DNA of 64,000 nucleotides, from NCBI GenBank assembly GCA_002319885.1, contig DCFT01000087.1:93780-157779 (forward strand). The letters run 5' to 3'. A program made the translations under genes and the position numbers. Numbering within the stretch: the stretch's first letter is position 1; every line of letters begins with the position of its first letter. Under the pieces are notes generated by a model. The model had not been told where the DNA came from and ran no database searches. It saw nothing but the letters and a program-made list of their open reading frames with translations. Source of the DNA: Bacteroidales bacterium UBA1797. GTDB lineage: Bacteria > Bacteroidota > Bacteroidia > Bacteroidales > VadinHA17. This document shows positions 39,981-49,609 of this stretch, in pieces.

Positions 39981-40883
39981 TCAGATAATCAGTAATTTGA
40001 ATCCCAGAATATTAACGAGTTTCTGCCCCGGACAGAAGATCTGGTAAGCTGTCGGCCATACTTTTACCAGATAGCGGTCCTGAGCTTCACGTAACCTTAT
40101 CACCAACTCATTCAAAGCAGGAGGGTTTGTATTATCTTTGTAATTATACTCAAGGTTTTTTATAATCTGACTTATGTCATTAAATTTTCCTAGATTCTGG
40201 GTCATGCTGTCAAGCTTTCTTTCAAGAGTCTTCACTAATGAAGGATTTAAAGGCTTGAAAATATAAAGCTGGTACAGAAAATCCTTTGTTTTTTTTCTTA
40301 ATTCATGTAGCTTTTCCGGTTTAGGATTATTTCTGCAGACCAGATAAAGATCAACAACCATGTTATATGTTGACTCCAGCTCTTTCAGAAGAAGCTGTGG
40401 ATTCATCATTTTCATAGCTTGAAACCTGATCCTGTAACTTGTCTTATTTAAATGATAATAAATCTGTTCCAGAGCTGTTTTTAGTTCTTCCGAAGGTTCA
40501 GTTAACGGCTGATGCTTCTCAAGCATTAAAGTAAGTGTTACATTTTCCCGTAACTGTAAAAATATATCAGGATACCTTTTCCTTAACTCTTTAAGTATTT
40601 TTCGCTGAACTGATGTTTCCCTCCATGAACACATTATTCTTCCAACTTCCCTGAGAGAAGCTATATCTCTGTCGCAATATGCATTTTCAAGCTGAGGAAC
40701 AACAAGTTTCAATACCGATCGTGATTTTTTCATCAAAACACGTACGTCATGAACTGTTCTTTCATCAGGAAAGGCTGATTTCTTCAGTAATGCCTGCGAT
40801 TCCCTGATATATCCGGACAGAGCTGGTTTGATCTCTCTCAATTTCACATAATCCAGTTCCATAGATTTTATATAACTTGTCAA
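39981..40883 (-). CDS. CHAD-domain protein
   Basis: 300 residues, possibly 293 if translation starts at the ATG at 40862. It is all-helical with the CHAD pattern of conserved His and basic residues: RTVHDVRVLMKKSRSVLKLV near the front and PEKLHELRKKTKDFLYQLY later. CHAD proteins bind polyphosphate. A polyphosphate kinase gene is 2 kb away on the other strand with PFK and SixA between, so a polyphosphate link is plausible. It is convergent with the Crp gene. Confidence 0.88.
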   Translation of the reverse strand: MTSYIKSMELDYVKLREIKPALSGYIRESQALLKKSAFPDERTVHDVRVLMKKSRSVLKLVVPQLENAYCDRDIASLREVGRIMCSWRETSVQRKILKELRKRYPDIFLQLRENVTLTLMLEKHQPLTEPSEELKTALEQIYYHLNKTSYRIRFQAMKMMNPQLLLKELESTYNMVVDLYLVCRNNPKPEKLHELRKKTKDFLYQLYIFKPLNPSLVKTLERKLDSMTQNLGKFNDISQIIKNLEYNYKDNTNPPALNELVIRLREAQDRYLVKVWPTAYQIFCPGQKLVNILGFKLLII

Positions 40884-41197
40884 AACGTCAGATAAATTTA
40901 TGCAATTTAAGCAATACCGACAAGGAATCTGATATATTCATAAGTCGGCAATAATCTAACTCTGCTTAGTTCTGTGCCTGGAGCTATTGAAAAGTCGAAA
41001 TCCATTAACCCTGCCTACCCTGCCTACCCTGCCTACCGTGCAGGCAGGTGGCAGGCAGGCGGCAGGCAGGTTTGTGGTTAAATAGGGTTTTTTCTAAAAT
41101 AATGATGCAGAAGGAATCAAATATTTGTAACAATATATTAACCTTAATCTACTCATAAAGAGTTAAATTTGTTTTGAACTTAATTTACAGGTATAAT
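40884..41197. other. 314-bp divergent intergenic region
   Basis: Contains the GC-rich repeat at 41009-41072 and a -7-like TAAATTTG (41164-41171) before the phosphofructokinase gene. No gene was found. Confidence 0.55.
41009..41072. repeat. GC-rich CCTGCC/GGCAGG repeat
   Basis: Three direct copies of CCTGCCTACC are followed by several GGCAGGC units, so the block folds back on itself. It shares the CCTGCC...GGCAGG core with the repeat at 10.16 kb, and stands out against AT-rich surroundings. Confidence 0.7.
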
Positions 41198-42241
41198 ATG
41201 GGTAAAAATACAAGAGGTCAGAGAATCGGTATACTAACTGCAGGAGGTGATTGTCCGGGTATCAATGCAGCCATCCGTGGAGTAGGAAAAACTGCCATTG
41301 TCAAATATGGTATGAATATAGTTGGGATCAGTGATGGATTTACAGGCATGATAAATAAAGAATACCGGGAACTAACTGAACATGACCTTTCAGGTATACT
41401 TACAGTTGGCGGAACAATTCTGGGGACTTCAAGGGAAAAGCCTTTTAAAGGTGTTGGAAAAGGAAAGAATGAAATAAGCAAACCTGTTCTGATAAAGGAA
41501 CATTATGAACAAATGGGACTCGATTGTCTGGTTTGTATTGGTGGAAACGGAACGATTAAAACTGCTCATCTCCTTGCGCAGGAAGGGCTGAACGTTGTTG
41601 GTATTCCAAAAACTATTGATAATGATGTCTGGGGCACTGACCTGACATTCGGATTCGATTCTGCGGTTAATATTGCTACTGAGGCTATCGACCGGTTGCA
41701 TTCAACTGCCAATTCTCATAAAAGAATTATGATAATTGAAGTTATGGGACACAATGCCGGCTGGATAGCTCTGTACTCGGGAATCGCAGGTGGAGGTGAC
41801 GTTATCCTGATACCTGAGATTCAGTACGATGATAAAAAGGTTGCCGAGTATCTTCTTCACCGTGTCAATGAGAACAAACCATACTCAATTGTCGTTGTTG
41901 CCGAAGGTATCAGGAATCCAATCAAAGACAGTTGCTCGGCTGCGCAATCTCTAAGCAAAAGAATTAATGAACTGACAGGGCTCGAGACAAGAGAAACTGT
42001 ACTTGGTTACATACAAAGGGGTGGTACGCCCTCTCCTATGGACCGGGTTCTGGCTACACGATATGGTTCAGCTGCCGCTGACTTAATCGCTGAACAAAAC
42101 TATGGGAAGATGGTTGCTCTTAAAAACACCGAAATAGTATCTGTCCCTCTGTCAGAAGTCTCAGGAAAACTGAAACTTATTGATCCAAAAGACGCTCTTG
42201 TGATACAGGCCCAGAATATGGGAACAAATTTTGGCATTTAA
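41198..42241 (+). CDS. 6-phosphofructokinase
   Basis: 347 residues from the ATG at 41198. It has GILTAGGDCPGINAAIRG, the phosphate loop GGNGT (115-119), PKTIDND (137-143), IEVMGHNAGWIAL and GYIQRGGTPSPMDR. The Gly in the first loop with Lys in the second (Gly104/Lys124 in E. coli numbering) is the mixed type usually seen in ATP-dependent group III enzymes, not the Asp/Lys of PPi-dependent ones. It starts a group with SixA and polyphosphate kinase on the same strand. The donor should be tested by assay. Confidence 0.95.
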   Translation: MGKNTRGQRIGILTAGGDCPGINAAIRGVGKTAIVKYGMNIVGISDGFTGMINKEYRELTEHDLSGILTVGGTILGTSREKPFKGVGKGKNEISKPVLIKEHYEQMGLDCLVCIGGNGTIKTAHLLAQEGLNVVGIPKTIDNDVWGTDLTFGFDSAVNIATEAIDRLHSTANSHKRIMIIEVMGHNAGWIALYSGIAGGGDVILIPEIQYDDKKVAEYLLHRVNENKPYSIVVVAEGIRNPIKDSCSAAQSLSKRINELTGLETRETVLGYIQRGGTPSPMDRVLATRYGSAAADLIAEQNYGKMVALKNTEIVSVPLSEVSGKLKLIDPKDALVIQAQNMGTNFGI

Positions 42242-42279
42242 TCCATTAGTTCACAGTTATTATTTTATTGATCATCAAA

Positions 42280-42765
42280 ATGAAAAGGCTGATTTTTATC
42301 CGGCACGGAAAAGCAGAAGATAATTCGACGGAGATATCTGACATAAAAAGATCTCTGACTCCAAAAGGAAAAGTTGTTTCAATGCACATGGCACGTAAAA
42401 TGGTGGAGAAAGAAAAATCTCCTGGCATCATAATCACAAGTCCGGCATTCAGAGCTCTTGAAACAGCAATAATATTTGCATGGGAATATGGAATCGATGT
42501 CAGTAAAGTAATTCTGAACCCGCTCATTTATGCAAACATGAACATTCAAACCCTGCCTGGAGTTCTTTCCGGAATAAGTGAAGAGACCGAAACAGTTACA
42601 ATGTTTGGACATAATCCTTCATTTACACAATTAGTAAATACCCTGAGCAAGGAAGGCTGCGATACTATTCCTAAAAACGGAATTGTTTGTATCTCTTTCG
42701 GGATAATAACATGGTCGGAAATCGGCCATAACACCGGAAAGATTGAATATTTTCTTAAACCTTAA
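42280..42765 (+). CDS. SixA-like histidine phosphatase
   Basis: 161 residues from the ATG at 42280. The RHG motif is LIFIRHGKAED, and a later His sits in TMFGHNPSFTQLV. SixA-type proteins remove phosphate from phosphohistidine in signalling or PTS-related proteins; a nucleotide or sugar phosphate is also possible. The gene ends just before the polyphosphate kinase gene (7 bp), so they are probably in one operon. Confidence 0.87.
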   Translation: MKRLIFIRHGKAEDNSTEISDIKRSLTPKGKVVSMHMARKMVEKEKSPGIIITSPAFRALETAIIFAWEYGIDVSKVILNPLIYANMNIQTLPGVLSGISEETETVTMFGHNPSFTQLVNTLSKEGCDTIPKNGIVCISFGIITWSEIGHNTGKIEYFLKP

Positions 42766-42772
42766 TAATTTT

Positions 42773-44836
42773 ATGAACAAGAAATATATTCCGAAGGAAA
42801 TCAGTTGGCTGTCTTTCAATGAACGTGTTCTGCAGGAAGCTGAAAACAAGGAAGTGCCACTTCTGGAAAGGTTTAAGTTTCTGGGCATCTACTCGAATAA
42901 CCTTGATGAATATTTCAGGGTAAGGGTCGCAACCCTGAAAAGGCTGTCGATGATCAGTTCCAAGTCAAAAGCAATACTTGGCTACAATCCGAAAACCACT
43001 TTAAAAACTATACAGGAAATTGTTCTTGCTCATAATGAAAAGTTTGAGAAGATCTATGCAGGATTAATACATGAGCTTGCAAAACATAATACTCATATAA
43101 TAAATGAAAAACAACTGAACAATGAGCAGGCAGAATTTGTCAGGAAGTACTTTCATAAAGAAGTAAGAACCAGACTTATGCCTTTTCTGATTGAAAAAGA
43201 TACGGATCTTCCGAACCTCACTGACGACGCTATCTACCTGGCAATCCATCTTGCTAAATCCGACACTCAAAAAAGAAGATATGCCTTACTTGAGATTCCT
43301 TCCAATGTGCTTCCCCGGTTCATTGTACTTCCTGAAAAAGATGATGCCAAATACATAATTTTTCTGGATGATATAATAAGGTTCGGGTTAAATGAGATCT
43401 TCTTTATTTTCGATTTTGATAATATTTCGGCTTATACCATAAAACTCACTAAGGATGCTGAGCTTGAGATTGCGGATGATATTTCTGAAAGTTATATTGA
43501 AAAGATTTCCAAGAGTTTGCAGCAACGAAAAAGGGGAACACCTGTAAGGTTTATTTATGATCGAACCATGCCGGCGGATCTTTTAAAAATAATAACTAAA
43601 AAACTGAATTTCGGACCCGATGATGTGACTGTTCCAAGTAACAGATATCATAACTTCAAAGATTTCATGAATTTTCCGAATCCGGGCCGGAAGAAGCTAT
43701 TCAGTGAACCTGTAGCATCCATTCCTCATCGTGATATTCAACCGCGCAGGAGCATTTTATCGGCGATAAAGAAAAAAGATATTATGCTGTTTTTCCCTTA
43801 TCATCCTTTCGACCATTTTATTGATCTTCTTCGGGAGGCCTCAATCGATCCTTATGTGAAATCCATTCAGATCACTCTCTACAGGCTTGCCAGAAACTCA
43901 AGCGTCATCAACGCCCTAATGAATGCTGTCAGAAATGGCAAATCTGTAACAACAGTTGTTGAGCTTCAGGCCAGGTTTGATGAAGAAGCAAATATCCTGT
44001 GGGGTAATAAACTTCGCGAAGAAGGAGTGAAAGTTATTTATGGAGTTCCCGGATTGAAAGTTCATTCAAAACTATGTCTTATAACACGTGTCAGAAATGA
44101 TATAACACAACGTTATGCAGCTGTCGGCACAGGTAATTTTAATGAAGATACCGCACGGGTATATACTGATCTTTTGCTGTTAACTACGGATAAGAAAATC
44201 ACCAATGAAGTTTTCAAAGCCTTTAACTTCTTCAGTGTAAATTATAAAAAAGATAATTTTTACCATCTTGTTCTGTCGCCATTTTTTTTGAGGAACAAGA
44301 TTATTCTGCTTATTGAAAATGAAATAAAAAATGCCAAAGCCGGCAAGAAAGCATTTATTTATCTGAAACTTAATAACCTTACCGATAGTGAGATAATTGA
44401 CTATCTCTATGAAGCCAGTCAGGCAGGCGTCAAAATAAGGTTAATAGTCAGGGGTATGTTGTCGCTGATCCCGGGGATAAAGAAACTGAGCGATAAGATT
44501 GAAGCCATAGGTATCGTTGACAGATTTCTTGAACATTCGAGATACTTTATCTTTTGTAATGGTGGCAATGACCAGATCTATATAAGCTCTGCTGACCTGA
44601 TGACACGTAATCTTGATCACAGAATTGAGGTTACCTGCCCTGTATATGACAAAAATATTAAATGCGAAATCCGGAAAATATTCGATATCCAGTGGGAAGA
44701 TAATGTAAAAGCCAGAATATTTGATGCCAGCCAGTCAAACTCCTTTGTTAAACCAGGGAAAAATGCAATCAATCAATCTCAGATTGAAGTATATAACTGG
44801 CTTAAGAAGTCAAATGAAAAAACTCCCTCCAGATAA
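42773..44836 (+). CDS. ppk1: Polyphosphate kinase 1
   Basis: 687 residues from the ATG at 42773, which gives the usual start YIPKEISWLSFNERVLQEA. FKFLGIYSNNLDEYFRVRVA is the N-terminal domain. The catalytic PLD-like region has GVKVIYGVPGLKVHSKLCLI (His in HSK) and AAVGTGNFNEDTARVYTDL. The C-terminal HSRYFIFCNGG is the second active-site segment. It makes or uses polyphosphate at the membrane. CHAD protein and phosphofructokinase are neighbours. Confidence 0.96.
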   Translation: MNKKYIPKEISWLSFNERVLQEAENKEVPLLERFKFLGIYSNNLDEYFRVRVATLKRLSMISSKSKAILGYNPKTTLKTIQEIVLAHNEKFEKIYAGLIHELAKHNTHIINEKQLNNEQAEFVRKYFHKEVRTRLMPFLIEKDTDLPNLTDDAIYLAIHLAKSDTQKRRYALLEIPSNVLPRFIVLPEKDDAKYIIFLDDIIRFGLNEIFFIFDFDNISAYTIKLTKDAELEIADDISESYIEKISKSLQQRKRGTPVRFIYDRTMPADLLKIITKKLNFGPDDVTVPSNRYHNFKDFMNFPNPGRKKLFSEPVASIPHRDIQPRRSILSAIKKKDIMLFFPYHPFDHFIDLLREASIDPYVKSIQITLYRLARNSSVINALMNAVRNGKSVTTVVELQARFDEEANILWGNKLREEGVKVIYGVPGLKVHSKLCLITRVRNDITQRYAAVGTGNFNEDTARVYTDLLLLTTDKKITNEVFKAFNFFSVNYKKDNFYHLVLSPFFLRNKIILLIENEIKNAKAGKKAFIYLKLNNLTDSEIIDYLYEASQAGVKIRLIVRGMLSLIPGIKKLSDKIEAIGIVDRFLEHSRYFIFCNGGNDQIYISSADLMTRNLDHRIEVTCPVYDKNIKCEIRKIFDIQWEDNVKARIFDASQSNSFVKPGKNAINQSQIEVYNWLKKSNEKTPSR

Positions 44837-44854
44837 CCCTTTAATCTTTATACT

Positions 44855-45382
44855 ATGAAATTCATATTTCTGATTGCAGGCACTATTCTTATCATACTTT
44901 TTTCCTGGTTTCTATCAATAAAATATAAAAGATATCATGGTATTGCACGATTTTTTGCTTTTGAGAGCATTTTTCTTCTGGTTTATATGAATTATAAAGT
45001 CTGGTTCCATAACCCTTTCTCCCCATTACAGATTGTCTCATGGATACTGCTATTTCTTTCAGCTTATGTTGTTATTGATGGATATTTACTGCTCAGGAGA
45101 CAGGGAAAACCTGCCGGCAAAAATTTTGAGAATACTTCAAGGATTGTAAAAACAGGTGTCTACCAATATATAAGACATCCACTTTACCTTTCAGTATTTC
45201 TACTGGGTACCGGAGTTATGCTCAAACAGATGGGACCGGCACAGCTGATCCTTGGTGCAATAAACCTGATTGCGGTCTATATTACAGCCAGGATAGAAGA
45301 AAAAGAGATGGTTGCAAAATTTGGAAATGAATACCTTGAGTATATGAAAGAGACCAGGATGTTCCTGCCATTTGTCCTGTGA
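44855..45382 (+). CDS. ICMT/PEMT-like membrane methyltransferase
   Basis: 175 residues with about four membrane segments. The catalytic signature is TGVYQYIRHPLYLSVF, and RIEEKEMVAKFGNEYLEYMK near the end is the typical second part. These small membrane enzymes methylate lipids or isoprenylcysteine-like thiols; the bacterial substrate is uncertain. It follows polyphosphate kinase by 18 bp. An inverted repeat at 45455 ends the group. Confidence 0.87.
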   Translation: MKFIFLIAGTILIILFSWFLSIKYKRYHGIARFFAFESIFLLVYMNYKVWFHNPFSPLQIVSWILLFLSAYVVIDGYLLLRRQGKPAGKNFENTSRIVKTGVYQYIRHPLYLSVFLLGTGVMLKQMGPAQLILGAINLIAVYITARIEEKEMVAKFGNEYLEYMKETRMFLPFVL

Positions 45383-45454
45383 TTAACCAATATCTTTACC
45401 CTGATATGGCTGGAACACTTCTTTATAATTAAAAAGGACGAGGAATCAGGAACA

Positions 45455-45535
45455 AAAATCAATTTACTCCCCCCTCGCCTTCGCGTAGCCGCTACGGCAG
45501 AGCAGGGTTGGGTTTGGGGTAAATAAATTGATTTT
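45455..45535. repeat. Long imperfect inverted repeat between convergent genes
   Basis: AAAAATCAATTTACTCCCC (45455-45473) pairs with GGGGTAAATAAATTGATTTT (45516-45535) with small bulges; the middle contains TAGCCGCTA. It lies between the ICMT-like gene and metA and may end both transcripts. The GC-rich centre differs from the surroundings and looks like a dispersed repeat. Confidence 0.55.
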
Positions 45536-45585
45536 CAAGCGATTTTGGAATTCATATTCATGATAGCAGATAGTCATAAAATCAA

Positions 45586-46503
45586 TTATTCAATGGATTC
45601 AATATTGTATGGCGTCTTCTGATAAACAAAATAGTTGAGCCAGTTTACAAACAACATATTAGCCTGTGAACGCCACCGGACAACAGGTGGATTTTCAGGA
45701 TTGTCATTCAGGTAATAATTTTTAGGCATTTCGATGGGAAGATTCTTGGCAAGGTCCCTTTTGTATTCTATATCCAGGGTATTAGGCGAATACTCTGAAT
45801 GGCCGGTAAGGAAAAACTCACGACCATTGCGCGAAGCAACCATATAGACACCTGATTCTTCTGATTCTGAGAGAATTATCAGTTCAGGAACTTTTAAAAT
45901 ATCCTCTCTCCTTATTTCTGTATGCCGGCTATGAGGTACATAAAAAATATCGTCAAAACCCCGGAGGATTGGATTAGTCGAATCAGCTTTTGTATGTTTA
46001 AATACACCAAACATTTTCTTTTCAAGCGGGTATTTTGGGATTTTGTAATAGTTATAGAGAGCGGCTTGTGCGCCCCAGCAAATAAATATTGAAGAGGTAA
46101 CGTTGCTTTTTGCCCAAGAGAAGATCTCAGTCAGTTCTTTCCAGTAAATTACCTCTTCAAACGGCATCTGTTCAACCGGAGCTCCTGTGATTATCAGCCC
46201 GTCATATTTATGGTTTAATATAAGCTTGAAATCTTTATAGAAAGCCTGCATATGCTCTTTTGGAGTATTTTTTGAAACATGTGTATTTAGCTTAATAAAA
46301 TCGAGTTCAACCTGCAACGGAGAATTGGATAATAACCTTATCAAATCAATCTCAGTTGTTATTTTTACTGGCATCAGATTCAGGAGAGCTATTTTAAGGG
46401 GTCGGATATCCTGACTCGAAGCTCGTGATTCATCCATGACAAATATGTTCTCTTTAAGAAGAAATTCTATTGCAGGAAGTTTATCGGGGATATTAAGAGG
46501 CAT
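45586..46503 (-). CDS. metA: Homoserine O-succinyltransferase/acetyltransferase
   Basis: 305 residues, the usual length. The start MPLNIPDKLPAIEFLLKENIF is diagnostic. The catalytic Cys is in SSIFICWGAQAALYNYY, and the His/Glu part in YVPHSRHTEIRREDI and TGHSEYSPNTLDIEY. It makes the activated homoserine for methionine synthesis. In many Bacteroidota MetA uses acetyl-CoA, so the acyl donor is open. It is convergent with the ICMT-like gene. Confidence 0.97.
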   Translation of the reverse strand: MPLNIPDKLPAIEFLLKENIFVMDESRASSQDIRPLKIALLNLMPVKITTEIDLIRLLSNSPLQVELDFIKLNTHVSKNTPKEHMQAFYKDFKLILNHKYDGLIITGAPVEQMPFEEVIYWKELTEIFSWAKSNVTSSIFICWGAQAALYNYYKIPKYPLEKKMFGVFKHTKADSTNPILRGFDDIFYVPHSRHTEIRREDILKVPELIILSESEESGVYMVASRNGREFFLTGHSEYSPNTLDIEYKRDLAKNLPIEMPKNYYLNDNPENPPVVRWRSQANMLFVNWLNYFVYQKTPYNIESIE

Positions 46504-46718
46504 AATCGTTTATTTTAAATAATTCCAAATTTAATGTAATGAACTTTATATCTGCCATTTTCTCAATTATTCTTTTTATTTCACATGTCTGCTGGTCAAG
46601 ATTTTTCCACTTTCACCTCAGATGCCGAAGGAAAAAGCCGATCACTCAAGCCTGTTTTTTATACTGACTATGTGGGCATATAAGGGTGGTTATTAAAATC
46701 ACTACCTGAAATAAGAAA

Positions 46719-46747
46719 GGTTGTTACTCCTGTCAGAAGCAACAACC
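46719..46747 (-). terminator. Stem-loop after the glutathione peroxidase gene
   Basis: GGTTGTT (46719-46725) pairs with AACAACC (46741-46747), with a 15-nt loop. It lies 31 bp after the gpx stop, so it may terminate that minus-strand transcript. Confidence 0.5.
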
Positions 46748-46777
46748 CTTAATCAATCAAAAAAGAAAATATAAAAA

Positions 46778-47323
46778 CTATTTTGAAGAAATCCAGGCTA
46801 AAACCTTATCGGATGTGGGTTTTTCCTTCGGATCAATAACTTCTACCAGCTTGCCGTTTTCATCAATAAGGTATTTCTGAAAATTCCATTTAACCTCTGA
46901 ATCCATCACCCCATTTTTATCCTTTGATGTAAGCCATTTATACAGTGGGGCCATATCATCGCCCTTTACTGAAATTTTCTCCATCATCGGAAATGTTACA
47001 CCATAATTCTCAGTACAAAATTTCCTGATTTCAGAATTTGTTCCGGGTTCCTGGCTTGCGAAATTATTTGCAGGAAACCCAATAATAACCAGATTTGGCT
47101 GGTATTTCTGGTATAGATCCTCAAGATCCTTGTACTGTGGTGTATTTCCACATTTTGAAGCAGTGTTCACAATCATCACTTTCTTGCCCTTCAGGGATGC
47201 AAAATCGAATTCCTTACCTTCAAGAGTCTTTACCTTGAAATTATAAAATCCTGAGGATTGAGAAAAACCTGAAACCGGGAAAAGCGTCAATAAAAATAAT
47301 AAGCTCATTTTAATCTTTATCAT
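46778..47323 (-). CDS. Glutathione peroxidase-family protein, exported
   Basis: 181 residues. A signal peptide (MSLLFLLTLFPVSGFS, from the sixth codon) suggests a periplasmic enzyme. The redox Cys58 is in VNTASKCGNTPQYKDL; the Gln and Trp positions are in GFPANNFASQEPG and VKWNFQKYLID. Such bacterial forms usually use thioredoxin rather than glutathione. It is divergent from the CAP gene. Length and motifs are complete. Confidence 0.93.
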   Translation of the reverse strand: MIKIKMSLLFLLTLFPVSGFSQSSGFYNFKVKTLEGKEFDFASLKGKKVMIVNTASKCGNTPQYKDLEDLYQKYQPNLVIIGFPANNFASQEPGTNSEIRKFCTENYGVTFPMMEKISVKGDDMAPLYKWLTSKDKNGVMDSEVKWNFQKYLIDENGKLVEVIDPKEKPTSDKVLAWISSK

Positions 47324-47334
47324 ATCTAATAATT

Positions 47335-47342
47335 TACTTTTG
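47335..47342 (+). promoter_or_regulatory. -7 box TACTTTTG before the CAP-domain gene
   Basis: An exact TAnnTTTG match 25 bp before the ATG at 47368; no clear -33 is present. Confidence 0.45.
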
Positions 47343-47367
47343 CAACTAGAACAATAAGAATAAGGTA

Positions 47368-48354
47368 ATGTTCAAAAAAACATGGAAACAAATAAAAATG
47401 TTTTTTATACTGATTATAATCTTATTTGGTATTCCTCATTCAATTCTCGCATCTGTAGCAACTGAAAATGAGAAAGCCGGTTTTGAATATTACCGGAAGC
47501 TGAATGAAAGTGAAAAGAGGCTTTACGAATTTAAAGATAATGACGAAGCCCTAAAGTTAAAGTTAGCTCAGCTGGAAATTATAAATAAAAGCAGGAAAAG
47601 GCATAATGCTCCTCCTGTAAAGCTCGACATCCTGGCTTCAAGGGTTGCGAACAGTATGAGCCAGGAAGCTGCGAAGAATAATTACCTTGGCCATTGGAAT
47701 ATGGCCGGTGAAGAACCTTTTTTAAGGTATGCATTTGCGGGTGGCTATGATCATGTCTCTGAAAATGCTTATGGAGAATGGTTGTCTGACACATATAATT
47801 TATCCTCACAGGCAATCAGTTCAATGATGAAAACCGGTCATGAAAAATTTATGGCTGAAAAAGCACCATATGATGGTCATAAGAAAAACATTGTTAACAA
47901 ATCCCATAATTTTGTAGGAATAGGTTTTTATCTGTCAGGTAAACAGTTCAGGTATTATGAGGAGTTCATTGACAGGTATTTCGATTTTGAGAATATCCCG
48001 TCGGAGGTGAAGGCCGGTGATTCATTCAGTATCAAATTAAATACAAATGGTCAAAGTTACCTGTACTATCTTATTGTTTTCAGAGAAAATTTTCCAAAAC
48101 GCCTTGATCCGGTGCAAATCAGCAAGAAAGGAAGCTACAGAGACTATACGGATCAGATAGTCAAGGAAATAACTGCATGGGATCTTTCGCGTTACAGGAA
48201 TGGTACTTTTTATCAGATCCCTCTTAGTTTTCCAAAGGAAGGATTGTATTATATACAGATCTTTTCCGATAAAAAGGAGATAACTAAACCGGCGTCACTC
48301 AACACAAAAGAGAAGACGCCGGAAAGTGGTATCGTGATTAAAATAAGGAAATAA
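47368..48354 (+). CDS. Secreted CAP-domain protein
   Basis: 328 residues. A signal peptide or membrane anchor is at the front (FFILIIILFGIPHSILAS). The CAP (SCP/PR-1-like) domain covers about 75-200: RKRHNAPPVKLDILASRVAN, LGHWNMAGEEPFLRYAFAGG, VSENAYG, HKKNIVNKSHNFVGIGFYL. The C-terminal part (about 205-328) is beta-rich (KAGDSFSIKLNTNG). The bacterial CAP domain's function is poorly known; it is extracellular or periplasmic here. Its end is 5 bp from the next, convergent gene. Confidence 0.87.
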   Translation: MFKKTWKQIKMFFILIIILFGIPHSILASVATENEKAGFEYYRKLNESEKRLYEFKDNDEALKLKLAQLEIINKSRKRHNAPPVKLDILASRVANSMSQEAAKNNYLGHWNMAGEEPFLRYAFAGGYDHVSENAYGEWLSDTYNLSSQAISSMMKTGHEKFMAEKAPYDGHKKNIVNKSHNFVGIGFYLSGKQFRYYEEFIDRYFDFENIPSEVKAGDSFSIKLNTNGQSYLYYLIVFRENFPKRLDPVQISKKGSYRDYTDQIVKEITAWDLSRYRNGTFYQIPLSFPKEGLYYIQIFSDKKEITKPASLNTKEKTPESGIVIKIRK

Positions 48355-48359
48355 TCACA

Positions 48360-49244
48360 CTACTGTTTTACAATATCATTTGATGAGGTAATTGTCATGA
48401 CTACCGGGAAATTCATATTCTGATCGGGTATATCAATAGTTCCTGTCATTTTTGAGACAACCGATTCTTTAATATAATATCCTTCTTTTATTGCAAAAAA
48501 CAGTGTTTGCGTACCGGTATAAGGTCCGCTGGTATGAATTTCCATTCCTTGTGATTGTGCAACCATTTTTCTGGTGCCTGATATTGCTGCGGAAATCTTA
48601 GCGCAATCTATTCCATCTACCTTTTCGATTCCTTCAAATTTATATTCTGATCTTGTTGGCATCCAGAGTGACATATTTTCTGTCTTGCTTTGAATTGTAT
48701 CATCTGTAACCCAGGTGTCACCAATTTTAACAGGATTTTTAGGAAGAGTAGGGAAATAATTCAGGAATCCCTGTTCCAGATTGCTTTCGCCTCCCCCTTC
48801 AACGGTATAGACAATTTTAGTGGCTCCGCTGAGATCGACAATCTTGCCTGATGGTGAAATTATCATATTAAAGACTTTTTCCTTGACATCATTTATTGGT
48901 CCACCTGTACTTCCCTGTGGAGAGTCAACACTTTGCGCCATTGTGTCGATAGTTATTTCAAGGTTAAGGTTTTCACCATTTTTCCCGGTGGATTTCACCT
49001 CACAACCCATGTAAACAGCAATGTTGACGAGCATAGATTGACCGTTTATATCCATATCCTGAACAATTTTACTGTCAGTAACATATTTAAAAGATTTACC
49101 CGAGGGATAGTTGTATTCAAGTTTTACGGCATCATTTTGATGCTGTTCCTCAGTTATCTTTTGAGAAGATGCAGTTGAGAAGGCAGAGATAGTAAAAATA
49201 ATTACAGCTGTAATTAAATATTTACCTGAAATTAATTTTATCAT
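48360..49244 (-). CDS. Secreted protein of DUF6263 type (uncertain)
   Basis: 294 residues with a signal peptide (MIKLISGKYLITAVIIFTIS, then AFSTASSQ). The mature part is beta-rich with LEYNYPSGKSFKYVTDSKIV, LNYFPTLPKNPVKIGDTW and IKEGYYIKESVVSKMTGTID, a pattern seen in DUF6263-like secreted proteins of Bacteroidota. It has two cysteines and no catalytic motif that I recognise. It is convergent with the CAP gene; no operon partner. Confidence 0.68.
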   Translation of the reverse strand: MIKLISGKYLITAVIIFTISAFSTASSQKITEEQHQNDAVKLEYNYPSGKSFKYVTDSKIVQDMDINGQSMLVNIAVYMGCEVKSTGKNGENLNLEITIDTMAQSVDSPQGSTGGPINDVKEKVFNMIISPSGKIVDLSGATKIVYTVEGGGESNLEQGFLNYFPTLPKNPVKIGDTWVTDDTIQSKTENMSLWMPTRSEYKFEGIEKVDGIDCAKISAAISGTRKMVAQSQGMEIHTSGPYTGTQTLFFAIKEGYYIKESVVSKMTGTIDIPDQNMNFPVVMTITSSNDIVKQ

Positions 49245-49439
49245 TTTTATACGTAATTAGTTTTAAATAACACCTGATCAATATTTTATGGAGATCAAAG
49301 ATCGTGAAATAGAAATTAATTTACAACTGCTCAGATGCAAATAATAATTTATTTTCGGTATTGCTATGATATTAAAAAAACTCGTTCTATTTTTGCGACT
49401 CTTTTTAGTACACCTTCGCTAAGGCTTCGGTGTATAAAA

Positions 49440-49514
<75 letters not shown>

Positions 49515-49520
49515 CAAAAG

Positions 49521-49554
49521 AAAAAGCCTTTCCGCGAAGTGGAAGGGCTTTTTT
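49521..49554 (+). terminator. tRNA-Pro terminator
   Basis: AAAAAGCCTTTCC (49521-49533) pairs with GGAAGGGCTTTTTT (49541-49554) apart from one G-U pair, ending in a T tract. Confidence 0.85.
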
Positions 49555-49606
49555 CATTCATAGCGTTGCAGGTCCACCTGCATAAGCGATTGAATGAAAA
49601 AAGCCC
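49545..49606. repeat. Compound perfect inverted repeat after tRNA-Pro
   Basis: GGGCTTTTTTCATTCA (49545-49560) and its exact complement (49591-49606) flank a second palindrome GCAGGTCCACCTGC (49568-49581). One arm is shared with the tRNA terminator. Confidence 0.8.
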
Positions 49607-49609
49607 GTA

